DNA of 64,000 nt. It comes from JAAEPI01 sp964352625 (GTDB lineage: Bacteria; Bacteroidota; Bacteroidia; Cytophagales; Cyclobacteriaceae). This document shows, in pieces, positions 44,433 through 53,295 of this stretch. The translations under genes and the position numbers were made by a program. Position 1 is the first letter of the stretch, and every line of letters begins with the position of its first letter. Below the pieces are notes generated by a model, which saw only the letters and a list, made by a program, of their open reading frames with translations, searched no databases and was not told the DNA's origin. The DNA lies in contig CAYGSD010000010.1 in the NCBI GenBank assembly GCA_964352625.1, positions 1 to 64,000 on the forward strand. Direction: 5' to 3'.

Positions 44433-45782
44433 ATGAAGAAATTTTTCCTAATCACCTTGCTGGTGACATCCATTGCTCAGGCACAGGATCGTCGAATTGA
44501 ATTCGAAGAATACGATCTTGACAATGGCCTGCACGTCATCTTGCACCAAGACAATTCAACCCCGATCGTTAATGTGTCCGTCCTTTACCACGTCGGATCC
44601 AAAAATGAGAAAAAAGGGAGAAGCGGATTTGCCCACTTTTTTGAGCACCTGATGTTCGAAGGTTCACCCAACATTGAACGAGGTACCTTTTTTAAAATCC
44701 TGCAAAATGCCGGTGGCACTTTGAATGCGAATACCAGTTTTGACAGAACCTTCTATTTCGAAACCCTTCCTTCGCATTATCTCGAATTGGGGCTTTACAT
44801 GGAATCTGAACGTATGCTTCACGCCACCATCGATTCCACAGGAGTTGCCACCCAAAAGGAGGTCGTAAAAGAGGAAAAAAGAACCAGAATCGACAACCAG
44901 CCATATATGTCCTTTCAGGCAGAAATATTTGGAGCTGCCTATGAGGGCACGCCCTACGCCTGGACGCCAATCGGCTCATTCGAAGACATTGATGCAGGAA
45001 CGGAAGAAGATTTCAAAGACTTTTTTGAAACGTTCTATGTGCCTAACAATGCTACCCTAGCCGTGGCTGGAGACATTGATATAGCCAAGACCAAACAGCT
45101 TATTAATGATTACTTCGCATCCATTCCAAAGGGAACGAAAGAAATACCAAGACCGAAAATCGAGACGCCAGATCTAGGTGGAGAAGTCACAAAGGAAGTA
45201 TTTGACAACATTCAACTTCCAGCGGTTTTCCAAGGATATCGAATGGCTGAGCAAGGATCGGATGATTACTATGCCATGCAAATGTTGACCACCTTACTTT
45301 CCGGAGGTCAAAGTTCAAGGTTTCAAAAAGAGATTGTCGATGAACAACAGTTAGCTGCTTTCGTTGGTTCTTTTCCATTCGCCTTGGAGGACGGTGGCCT
45401 TTTTATCACACTTGGATTGGTGAACATGGGCAAGACACCAGAAGAATTGGCCGATGCAATGGACGCAGAAATCGCAAAGGTTAAGAACGAGCCAATTCCG
45501 GATAAGGAATTTCAAAAATTAAAAAATCAGATTGAGAACAACTTTGTGTCATCCAATAGCACTGTGCAAGGAATCGCCGAAAGTCTGGCCGATTACCACG
45601 TGTATTTCGGTGACGCCAACCTTATCAACTCAGAGATTGACCGATACATGGCGGTGACGAAAGAGGACATCATGAGGGTTGCCAAAAAATATTTGGTACC
45701 TGAAAACAGGGTGAGCCTTACGTACCTGCCCAAATCCGCTCAGAAAACCCCTGAGAACACTGACCTAGACTCTGATCAATAA
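44433..45782 (+). CDS. secreted M16 zinc peptidase, catalytic partner
   Basis: The 449-residue protein has a signal peptide ending IAQAQ (about residue 18). The inverted zinc motif HFFEH is at residues 68-72 in the SGFAHFFEHLMFEGS context, with downstream EEKRTRID contributing the third ligand. Such pitrilysin-family enzymes cut peptides in the periplasm. It forms a two-gene unit with the non-catalytic homologue 19 bases downstream, like the two-subunit M16B enzymes. Confidence 0.9.
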   Translation: MKKFFLITLLVTSIAQAQDRRIEFEEYDLDNGLHVILHQDNSTPIVNVSVLYHVGSKNEKKGRSGFAHFFEHLMFEGSPNIERGTFFKILQNAGGTLNANTSFDRTFYFETLPSHYLELGLYMESERMLHATIDSTGVATQKEVVKEEKRTRIDNQPYMSFQAEIFGAAYEGTPYAWTPIGSFEDIDAGTEEDFKDFFETFYVPNNATLAVAGDIDIAKTKQLINDYFASIPKGTKEIPRPKIETPDLGGEVTKEVFDNIQLPAVFQGYRMAEQGSDDYYAMQMLTTLLSGGQSSRFQKEIVDEQQLAAFVGSFPFALEDGGLFITLGLVNMGKTPEELADAMDAEIAKVKNEPIPDKEFQKLKNQIENNFVSSNSTVQGIAESLADYHVYFGDANLINSEIDRYMAVTKEDIMRVAKKYLVPENRVSLTYLPKSAQKTPENTDLDSDQ

Positions 45783-45801
45783 TCTCAAAAGACAAGAAAT
45801 C

Positions 45802-47865
45802 ATGATAATAAGAAAAATATTAGCAATGCTTTTTGTAGCGACCTCAGCGGTAGGATTCGCACAAATTGATAGAAGTAAGCTGCCCGAACCGGCCACTCCA
45901 AGACCAATCGAAATTGGAGATTTTGAAACCATGGAGCTTAAAAATGGCTTGAAAGTATTCATCATCGAAAACCACAAACTCCCTCGCGTAAGCTACAGTC
46001 TTCGATTCGATAGAGACCCTCTGCTAGAGGGAGACAAAGCCGGTTACCTGGGCATGATTGGTGAGATGCTAAGAGCTGGAACAGAGACCCGAACGAAAGC
46101 CCAACTGGATGAGGAAATTGACTTCCTTGGTGCTTCCATCTCTGCGGGCTCCTGGTCCGTCTTCGGATCAGGTCTCTCAAAGTACAATGAGAAGATACTC
46201 GAATTGATGACCGACATTGTTTTCAATCCCACCTTCCCCGAAGCTGAACTGGAAAAACTGCGGACACAAACGCTCTCTGGTCTTGCCGCCAACAAGGAAG
46301 ACCCGAATGCAATTGCAGGAAATCTCAATTCCAAGATCGTATATGGCGAAGGTCACCCGTATGGTGAAATTCAGACAGAGGAAACGACCAACAACATTAC
46401 GGCCGAAGATCTTCGTTCTTATCATGCCGAGTATTTCGTGCCGAACATAGCCTACTTAGCAGTGGTTGGTGATGTGGATGTGAAGCAAACCAAGAAACTC
46501 ATCAAGACCTACTTCAGCAATTGGGAGGCTTCCGAGGTGGCTAATCAAACTTTTGATACCCCAGAAGCGCCAAGCACAAACAGAGTGAATCTTGTGAACC
46601 GATCTAATTCTGTTCAATCCGTGATTGACGTAACCTATCCTGTATCACTTCCAAGAGGGCATGAAGATGTCATCCCAGTAAGGGTTATGAACACCATCCT
46701 CGGTGGTGGATTTTCTTCCAAGCTGAATATGAACCTACGCGAAGACAAAGGATACACCTATGGCAGCAGATCATCACTTTCGTCGGATGAACTTGTCTCT
46801 CGATTCAGTGCTGGAGCAAGTGTCAGAAATGAAGTAACTGATAGCTCGGTCGTTCAGATTTTGCATGAAATGACCCAGATGATCAACGGTGAAATCACTG
46901 ACGAAGAGCTGGATCTGGCTAAGAACTCAATAGCTGGAAGTTTCTCTAGATCGCTTGAGCAACCACAAACCGTAGCAGAGTTTGCTCTGAACACTGCTAT
47001 AGATGGTTTGCCCGCTGATTATTACGCCACGTACATCCAAAAATTGCAGGCAATAACCAAGGAAGATATTGTGGCAGTGGCTAAAAAATACATTAAGCCA
47101 GAAAATGCACATATCAATATCGTCGGTAAGGCAAGTGACATTGCTGAGAAACTAGCGGCTTTCGGAGAAGTGAAGTACTTCGACACCTATGGAAACGAAG
47201 TAGATCCTTCCCTCGCCAAACTTCCCGATGGACTTACAGCCGAGAAAGTGCTGAAAAATTACCTGGATGCCATTGGGGGTAAGGAAAAACTGGCAGAAGT
47301 GAAAAACATGAAAATGACAATGGAAGCATCCGTAATGGGGCAGACTATAAACATGGAAATCACGAAAGCCGCTCCTAACAAATCGCTATCTAAAGTCATG
47401 ATGGGAGGCAATGTGGTGCAAACGGAAGTCTTCGATGGTGAGAAAGGTAAGCAGTCTGGCATGGGCGGTGAGCGAGTAATCGAAGGTGAAGAAGCAGAGG
47501 ATAAAGTTTTTGAAGCTGCAATGTTCTCCGAACTCCTCTTCCTGGATGGAAATGCCACCTTGACCTCCGTGGAAACAATCGATGGCAAGGATGCCTACGG
47601 CATTGAAATAAAATTGCCTTCCGGCAAAACTTCTACACGATACTACGATGCGGAATCAGGGTTATTAGTGAGAGTTGCTCAATCCGTAGAGGGTCCTCAA
47701 GGAGCCATGGTTTTGTCATCAGATTATAGTGATTATAAGGAATACGGGGGTATATTGATGCCCTCCGCTATGAAAATTCCTATGAATGCGCAAATGAAAA
47801 TGGACGTGAAAGTTCTGAGCGCAGAAATTAATGGAGACGTATCTGAGGATTTATTTAAACAATAG
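45802..47865 (+). CDS. M16 peptidase-like non-catalytic partner with C-terminal LolA-like domain
   Basis: The 687-residue protein has a signal peptide (to about residue 20) and two M16-like domains up to about residue 450. Where HxxEH should be, the sequence reads AGYLGMIGEML, so the zinc site is missing and this is probably the non-catalytic subunit. After about residue 475 there is an extra domain (LKNYLDAIGGKEKLAEVKNM onward) with patterns seen in outer-membrane lipoprotein-sorting (LolA/DUF4292)-like proteins. It pairs with the active peptidase at 44433. Confidence 0.85.
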   Translation: MIIRKILAMLFVATSAVGFAQIDRSKLPEPATPRPIEIGDFETMELKNGLKVFIIENHKLPRVSYSLRFDRDPLLEGDKAGYLGMIGEMLRAGTETRTKAQLDEEIDFLGASISAGSWSVFGSGLSKYNEKILELMTDIVFNPTFPEAELEKLRTQTLSGLAANKEDPNAIAGNLNSKIVYGEGHPYGEIQTEETTNNITAEDLRSYHAEYFVPNIAYLAVVGDVDVKQTKKLIKTYFSNWEASEVANQTFDTPEAPSTNRVNLVNRSNSVQSVIDVTYPVSLPRGHEDVIPVRVMNTILGGGFSSKLNMNLREDKGYTYGSRSSLSSDELVSRFSAGASVRNEVTDSSVVQILHEMTQMINGEITDEELDLAKNSIAGSFSRSLEQPQTVAEFALNTAIDGLPADYYATYIQKLQAITKEDIVAVAKKYIKPENAHINIVGKASDIAEKLAAFGEVKYFDTYGNEVDPSLAKLPDGLTAEKVLKNYLDAIGGKEKLAEVKNMKMTMEASVMGQTINMEITKAAPNKSLSKVMMGGNVVQTEVFDGEKGKQSGMGGERVIEGEEAEDKVFEAAMFSELLFLDGNATLTSVETIDGKDAYGIEIKLPSGKTSTRYYDAESGLLVRVAQSVEGPQGAMVLSSDYSDYKEYGGILMPSAMKIPMNAQMKMDVKVLSAEINGDVSEDLFKQ

Positions 47866-47897
47866 TTGGTTTTCACTAGTCAATTCTTCTAAATTTG
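47866..47897 (+). promoter_or_regulatory. putative promoter of rpmH
   Basis: TTGG at 47866-47869 is followed after 20 bases by TAAATTTG at 47890-47897, a good match to the Bacteroidota consensus, 28 bases before the rpmH ATG. Confidence 0.6.
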
Positions 47898-47925
47898 CAC
47901 TCCGTTTTAGAAAAACGATAGAGTT

Positions 47926-48081
47926 ATGAAAAGAACATTTCAGCCATCCGTTAGAAAAAGAAAGAATAAGCACGGTTTCCGTTCAAGAATGGAGTCCGCT
48001 AATGGGCAGAGCGTTCTCGCTAGACGAAGAGCGAAAGGAAGAAAAAAATTGACTGTATCTGACGAGATGCACAAAAAATAA
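47926..48081 (+). CDS. rpmH: 50S ribosomal protein L34
   Basis: This 51-residue, strongly basic protein begins MKRTFQPS and contains NKHGFRSRM and GQSVLARRRAKGRKKLT, the standard L34 pattern. L34 is part of the large ribosomal subunit. It is followed after 11 bases by rnpA, the usual order in bacteria. No dnaA gene is adjacent, so this is not evidence for a nearby origin. Confidence 0.96.
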   Translation: MKRTFQPSVRKRKNKHGFRSRMESANGQSVLARRRAKGRKKLTVSDEMHKK

Positions 48082-48092
48082 ATTCACGGCCT

Positions 48093-48491
48093 ATGACCGA
48101 GAGCAGGCCTAAAAAATTCGGATTCTCCAAAGCCGAAAGGCTGACAGGAAAAAAGAAAATTGAGGAACTGTTTAAACACGGTTCCTCATTTTTTTTACAC
48201 CCTCTCCTTGTGAAATTCCATCACACAGACGAGGAGCTACATCGTGTGCTCATCTCGGTTCCCAAGAAGAAATTCAAACGAGCGGTTGATCGCAACCTGA
48301 TCAAGCGACGAATCCGAGAAGCGTACCGCTTGAATAAACACCTAGTCTACGGTGAACAACAGCGCTTTTTTCACGTTGCATTCATTTATCAAGACAATAG
48401 CATCCTCCCCTATTCGGAGATCGAGAAGAAACTCATTATTTTGCTAAAACGTCTGGTTCAAAAAACCGCCCCCAGTAATGAAAAAAGTTAA
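48093..48491 (+). CDS. rnpA: ribonuclease P protein component
   Basis: RnpA is the protein subunit of RNase P, which matures tRNA 5' ends. The 132-residue protein has the conserved RNA-binding pattern RAVDRNLIKRRIREAYR (about 69-85), with F and K residues before it (SVPKKKFKRA). It overlaps the following S41 protease gene by 14 bases, so the two are coupled. Confidence 0.92.
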   Translation: MTESRPKKFGFSKAERLTGKKKIEELFKHGSSFFLHPLLVKFHHTDEELHRVLISVPKKKFKRAVDRNLIKRRIREAYRLNKHLVYGEQQRFFHVAFIYQDNSILPYSEIEKKLIILLKRLVQKTAPSNEKS

Positions 48492-50124
48492 GTACTTTCT
48501 AATTGTCCTAGTTGCATTCTTCCTGATGGCAGCAGCCATCCCTAATAAAGATCGGTATTTCGAGATTGTGAAAAACCTCGACATTTTCGCCACCCTCTAC
48601 AAGGAAGTCAACGCCTACTATGTAGATGATGTCAATCCATCTCAAGTAATGAAAACGGGAATAGAAGCGATGCTGGAATCACTCGACCCATACACCAACT
48701 ACATCGCCGAGGACGACATTGAAAATTACCGGACAGCCGCCACCGGAGAGTACGCTGGAATTGGAGCTCTTGTAGATCAGAAAGAAGGCGTCAGTACGAT
48801 TTTACTTCCCTACGAAGGGTATGCGGCAGATCGTGCAGGCTTGAAAATTGGCGATCAGATTTTGGCCATTAATGGGATCGATATTTCAGGAATGCAAAGT
48901 GATCAAACTAAGCAGCTCATCAATGGCCAGGCAAAATCTGAGGTTTCTCTGACCATCCAGCGGTTCGGAAATCCGAAACCCTTCGAGGTTTCTCTGCAGC
49001 GCGAGAAGATCACTGTCAATAACATTCCTTACTTCGGAATGGTGAATGAGGAGATTGGCTACATGCAGCTGACCAATTTCACCACAAAGGCGGGTAGCGA
49101 AGTGCGCTCAGCCCTTCTCGACCTCAAGGAAATGGGAGCCACCAAAATCATTCTAGACCTAAGAGGAAATCCTGGTGGGCTATTGAATGAAGCCGTTAAC
49201 ATTTGCAATGTCTTCATTGATCAGGGGAAAGAGGTGGTTACCACACGAGGGAAACTCGAAGAATGGACTCAGCTCTACAACACCTTGAACCTCCCAACCG
49301 ATACCGAAATTCCACTGGCCGTATTGATCAGTAGCGGGTCTGCCTCTGCTTCAGAAATTGTATCCGGCGTGATGCAAGACTATGATCGCGGGGTGTTGAT
49401 CGGCAGAAAATCGTACGGCAAAGGCTTGGTACAGCAAACCCGTCCGTTAGCATACAATTCTCAACTCAAGGTCACCACTGCCAAGTATTACATCCCAAGT
49501 GGACGATGTATTCAGGCGCTGGATTACAGTAATCGTAATCCTGATGGAAGCGTCGGAAATGTGCCTGATTCATTAATTACAGCATTCAAAACAGCCAAGG
49601 GTCGAGTGGTGTATGACGGAGGTGGGGTGGATCCCGACATCATGACTGAAGCGCCAGAATTTGCCCCTGTTACGCTGAGTTTACTCAACAATAACCTCAT
49701 CTTTCATTATGCCACTGAGTATCATTTCAAGAATGACTCAATCGCAAATCCCAAAGACTTTCGCTTGAATGACAAGCAATACAATGCCTTCATGGACTGG
49801 CTAACGTCCAAGGAATTTAGCTACCAAACTGAGTTGGAATTGGAGCTTGAAACGCTGGAAGAAATCGCGACCGATGATGCACACTATGACTCCATCAAGC
49901 CTGCCATTGCCGCGCTGAAAAACAAAATAAAGGAGACCAAGCAAAAAGATCTGGAAACCTACAAAAGGCAAATCATTTCTATTCTGGAAAGGGAAATAGC
50001 TTCAAGATATTATCTCGAACGAGGAATGATCGAAGCAACCTTTGACAAGGATAAGGACATTCTAATGGCTGTCGAAGTGCTATCAGACGAAGGAAGATAC
50101 AACACGATTCTTGGAAGAAACTAA
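48478..50124 (+). CDS. C-terminal processing peptidase (S41 family)
   Basis: The 548-residue protein has an N-terminal membrane or signal segment (about 5-21), a PDZ domain (about 90-170) and an S41 catalytic domain. The catalytic dyad by motif is Ser290 (SGSASASE) and Lys315 (GRKSYGKGLVQQ), 25 residues apart as in Prc/CtpA. It degrades or trims periplasmic proteins from the C-terminus. It sits between rnpA and tsaB and overlaps both genes. Confidence 0.92.
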   Translation: MKKVKYFLIVLVAFFLMAAAIPNKDRYFEIVKNLDIFATLYKEVNAYYVDDVNPSQVMKTGIEAMLESLDPYTNYIAEDDIENYRTAATGEYAGIGALVDQKEGVSTILLPYEGYAADRAGLKIGDQILAINGIDISGMQSDQTKQLINGQAKSEVSLTIQRFGNPKPFEVSLQREKITVNNIPYFGMVNEEIGYMQLTNFTTKAGSEVRSALLDLKEMGATKIILDLRGNPGGLLNEAVNICNVFIDQGKEVVTTRGKLEEWTQLYNTLNLPTDTEIPLAVLISSGSASASEIVSGVMQDYDRGVLIGRKSYGKGLVQQTRPLAYNSQLKVTTAKYYIPSGRCIQALDYSNRNPDGSVGNVPDSLITAFKTAKGRVVYDGGGVDPDIMTEAPEFAPVTLSLLNNNLIFHYATEYHFKNDSIANPKDFRLNDKQYNAFMDWLTSKEFSYQTELELELETLEEIATDDAHYDSIKPAIAALKNKIKETKQKDLETYKRQIISILEREIASRYYLERGMIEATFDKDKDILMAVEVLSDEGRYNTILGRN

Positions 50125-50801
50125 TGGCAAAAATTATTAGTCTGGAAACCGCCACCAAGGTCTGTTCGATAGCTCTGCATGAAGGTGGAAAGTTGATTGC
50201 AGATCAGACGTATCATCTCGAGAAATCGCACTCATCCCTTTTGCCTCAGATCATAAAAGAACTTTTGATAAACTGTGAGGTAGAGTTGTTCGATATCGAT
50301 GCATTTGCCGTCTCCTCCGGACCAGGCTCCTACACCGGTTTGAGGATTGGAGTCACAACCGCAAAGGGAATGGCCTATGCCATGAACAAACCGCTTATCG
50401 GCATTTCGACACTCCAGGCCATGGCATTGCAAGTGCAGAATCTACACCCAGAGGATGCCTATTTCTGCCCCATGATTGATGCACGGAGGATGGAAGTTTA
50501 CTGCTTGCTTACGGATCACGGAGGTCAGAATTGGGATGTCTCTCCGCTGATAGTTGAAGAAGGTTCATTCGAGGAGTTCACCGACAAACCAATACTGCTC
50601 TTTGGAGATGGCGCAATGAAAACCAAAGAGGTTTTGAAGCAACAAAATCTTGTCTGGTTACTGGATGTTCACCCATCAGCTAAAGAAATCGGCGTGCTGG
50701 CGTATGAAAAATATCAAAAGGGTGAATTTGAAGACGTGGCGTATTTCGAGCCCTTTTATCTTAAAGAATTTCAAACAAAGCCCGCAAAAAAATTACTTTA
50801 A
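50124..50801 (+). CDS. tsaB: tRNA threonylcarbamoyladenosine biosynthesis protein TsaB
   Basis: TsaB is a partner of TsaD and TsaE in the synthesis of t6A at position 37 of ANN-decoding tRNAs. The 225-residue protein has the ASKHA-type start ISLETATKVCSIAL and the pattern AVSSGPGSYTGLRIGVTTAKGMAYA, which is diagnostic. The start overlaps the S41 gene stop by one base (TAATG). Its stop sits directly against the stop codon of the convergent antiporter gene. Confidence 0.94.
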   Translation: MAKIISLETATKVCSIALHEGGKLIADQTYHLEKSHSSLLPQIIKELLINCEVELFDIDAFAVSSGPGSYTGLRIGVTTAKGMAYAMNKPLIGISTLQAMALQVQNLHPEDAYFCPMIDARRMEVYCLLTDHGGQNWDVSPLIVEEGSFEEFTDKPILLFGDGAMKTKEVLKQQNLVWLLDVHPSAKEIGVLAYEKYQKGEFEDVAYFEPFYLKEFQTKPAKKLL

Positions 50802-52661
50802 TTACTCTTCAAAAATATTTCTAAAATCTTCTAGCGCATGACTCGTCCCAATAACGGTCATTAAATCTCCGATCAATAAGTGGGTATCCCCGTGAGGAAT
50901 GAAAATTTCAGATCCTCTTTTTTGAATCACCAACGACCCAGAAGGAGGAAATGCCACCTCCTTGACCAATTTTCTGTCAAGGCTCCTCTTTGTTATCAGG
51001 ATTTCCTCAACTGTGTACATCCCAAAACTCTCGGAAAAGGAGGAGATTGCATTGGGTCTCACAATCATACTCTCCACATGATTGGCCAATACCTCGTCAT
51101 GGTCGATGAGTTTCAGGTCCTGATTCTGATCAATCAGATCATGCGCGGCAGACTGCATCCTCATAATTATCTTTCCATGTTGTAAATCATTCTTTACAAT
51201 CCTTGCCAACTCCAATGTGAGATTTCTAGACTCTGTGAGAATGATGACCAGGTCGGATGTTCGGAGCTTTAATATTTTCGAGGTGAAATTTTTGAGGTCA
51301 TCGACAAACTTTAACCGCAGGCTCTTCCGCTCAAATTCAGGTTTGATCTCCGCATTTTGAATGACGGTGAGACACGACATTCCATGCATATTCAATCTTT
51401 CGGCCAGCAATAAGCTTGCGCGACTGCCACCCAGAATGTACAGATGAGGCCTGTTCTCTTTTGATGGATTAATCAAATTATACGCGATCGGTGAAATCAG
51501 ACTTGTCAAAATACTTGCGGTGACAATTCCTGCATTTTCGGCTGCCGAGATTATGCCCAGCGTAATTCCTATCTGGGCTGTTGCGATCGTTTCACCCAAC
51601 CGTGCGGTCAGTAGCATCCCACCTGCCATACTCTTTCTCCAGCCAAATAGTGGGGTCATTATCAAGGATGGAATCATCTGAATAACAAAAAAACCAGCAA
51701 CCAAAATCAGAATGAACGGAATGGATTCACCGAACTGAGACAGAGCCGAAAGGTCAAGATTCACGCCTACCATAATGAAGAAAATAGGAATGAAAAACCC
51801 GAAGCTCATCCCATCCAACTTGAACATCAGTGCCGATCTTTCTTTGTTCACGAACAAACTCAGCAGCGTGCCCGCAAAAAAAGCTCCCATAATGAGCTCT
51901 GTATCTATGATATGAGCAATCACAATGAACAAAAGAAGTAGCGCCACGGCACCTCGTACTTTGATTTGACTGGCGGCATGCTCTAGGCGATAGAGTAGAA
52001 TCTGAAAAGTGCGAATCTTTAGGAGTTTCTTCCCCACGAGATACGTCACAATAAAAACCAGAAAGATGATTCCAAATAAAAGAAGCTCTACACGAAATCC
52101 ATTTTTCAAAACACCCGAATAAATCGAAATCAAAATAATACTCAGAATCGTAGCTATGGCCCCCTCCATCAACAGCGTTTGACCAAATTTTAGATTCATG
52201 CTGCCTTCCGATTTCAGAATTGGGACGATAATACCTATAGCGGCGGTTGGCAATAGAATAGTGCCGAAAATGAAATCCAAACCAAGAGCCTCTTGCATGA
52301 ACATGGCAAAAGGCATGGCAAGAACTAATGCTCCTACATATATACCTGTCGCCATTAAAAAAGAATTGCTCACAAAATCTGTGACATGAATACGCCTATT
52401 AGGTAGTGAGGTAATGATCTTGTTGACATCTATTTCCAGTCCTGCGAGAAAGATCAGAAACAAAAAGCCCGTTTCTGCCAAGAAATCAACAAGCACACCG
52501 CTATTGACCCAATCCAAAACATAGGGTCCCACAAGAACCCCAGCAATAATCTCAACTATGACAGAAGGCACCTTTCCTATTTCCAGCCAGGAAAGCACCA
52601 ATGGAATAGTCCATGCTATGGCAAAAATGATTAGAAGTGAAAAGTATATTGAGTGATCCAT
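50802..52661 (-). CDS. monovalent cation:proton antiporter (CPA2 type)
   Basis: The 619-residue protein has about 12 membrane segments over residues 1-395, matching the sodium/proton exchanger fold. Patterns include GFLFLIFLAGLEID and an internal GAFFAGTLLS. A soluble C-terminal half follows: a TrkA-N-like region from about residue 405 (LYILGGSRASLLLAERLN) and a TrkA-C-like end (about 540-619). It probably exchanges potassium or sodium for protons at the inner membrane, gated by a ligand. It stands alone. Confidence 0.87.
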   Translation of the reverse strand: MDHSIYFSLLIIFAIAWTIPLVLSWLEIGKVPSVIVEIIAGVLVGPYVLDWVNSGVLVDFLAETGFLFLIFLAGLEIDVNKIITSLPNRRIHVTDFVSNSFLMATGIYVGALVLAMPFAMFMQEALGLDFIFGTILLPTAAIGIIVPILKSEGSMNLKFGQTLLMEGAIATILSIILISIYSGVLKNGFRVELLLFGIIFLVFIVTYLVGKKLLKIRTFQILLYRLEHAASQIKVRGAVALLLLFIVIAHIIDTELIMGAFFAGTLLSLFVNKERSALMFKLDGMSFGFFIPIFFIMVGVNLDLSALSQFGESIPFILILVAGFFVIQMIPSLIMTPLFGWRKSMAGGMLLTARLGETIATAQIGITLGIISAAENAGIVTASILTSLISPIAYNLINPSKENRPHLYILGGSRASLLLAERLNMHGMSCLTVIQNAEIKPEFERKSLRLKFVDDLKNFTSKILKLRTSDLVIILTESRNLTLELARIVKNDLQHGKIIMRMQSAAHDLIDQNQDLKLIDHDEVLANHVESMIVRPNAISSFSESFGMYTVEEILITKRSLDRKLVKEVAFPPSGSLVIQKRGSEIFIPHGDTHLLIGDLMTVIGTSHALEDFRNIFEE

Positions 52662-52767
52662 TTAGTCGTAACAAATTGTTCAAAAGTTCAAAAAAACGCA
52701 AAACCCGCATCGGTCATTTCCGAGAACTCAACACCTATTGTGAATGTTTACTTTCTAAATTTACATC

Positions 52768-53280
52768 ATGGAACGTGAAGAAGCGATTATAAACCGAGTG
52801 GCAAGCAGTTCCCTAAAATCAATTGATCTTGAGGATTACCTTGATAATCGTCCTATTGCGGCATTTGACTTGAAGGATGTCCTTTTTCAGGGTATGATTT
52901 TGAAGGAAAAAGATTTTAGAGATTTTGTGAAAAACAATGATTGGTCAGTTTTTGACAATCATAATGTGCACATCTTTTGCTCAGCGGATGCTGTGATTCC
53001 CACTTGGGCATATATGATGCTAGTCACCAAACTTCAGAAGGCAAATCTTGTAGTGCAAGGGACTGAGGATGATTTAGAAAAAGCTTTAATTGTCCAAGCC
53101 GTTCAAAAACTACGTGCTGAAAATTGGCAAGATGCCAAGGTTGTGATCAAGGGGTGTGGCAGCATTCGAAATACAGAATTTGCCTATACGGAAATTGCTA
53201 AGGCATTGGTTCCTGTCGTTTCCAGCTTGATGTATGGAGAACCCTGCAGCACAGTTCCAGTATTTAAAAAACCTCGTTAA
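52768..53280 (+). CDS. DUF2480 family protein
   Basis: The 170-residue soluble protein matches DUF2480, a Bacteroidota-restricted family of unknown function. Recognisable features are the N-terminal NRVASSSLKSIDLEDY pattern, CSADAVIPTWAYML-type segment and a C-terminal VVIKGCGS motif. A TAAATTTA element at 52756-52763 lies just before its ATG. The next gene starts 15 bases later but encodes an unrelated secreted enzyme. Confidence 0.8.
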   Translation: MEREEAIINRVASSSLKSIDLEDYLDNRPIAAFDLKDVLFQGMILKEKDFRDFVKNNDWSVFDNHNVHIFCSADAVIPTWAYMMLVTKLQKANLVVQGTEDDLEKALIVQAVQKLRAENWQDAKVVIKGCGSIRNTEFAYTEIAKALVPVVSSLMYGEPCSTVPVFKKPR

Positions 53281-53295
53281 TTTGATGTTAAAAAC

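Noticed and set aside
47866..48491. Replication origin next to rpmH-rnpA
   Set aside because: No dnaA gene and no cluster of DnaA boxes were seen; in this phylum rpmH-rnpA is often far from the origin.
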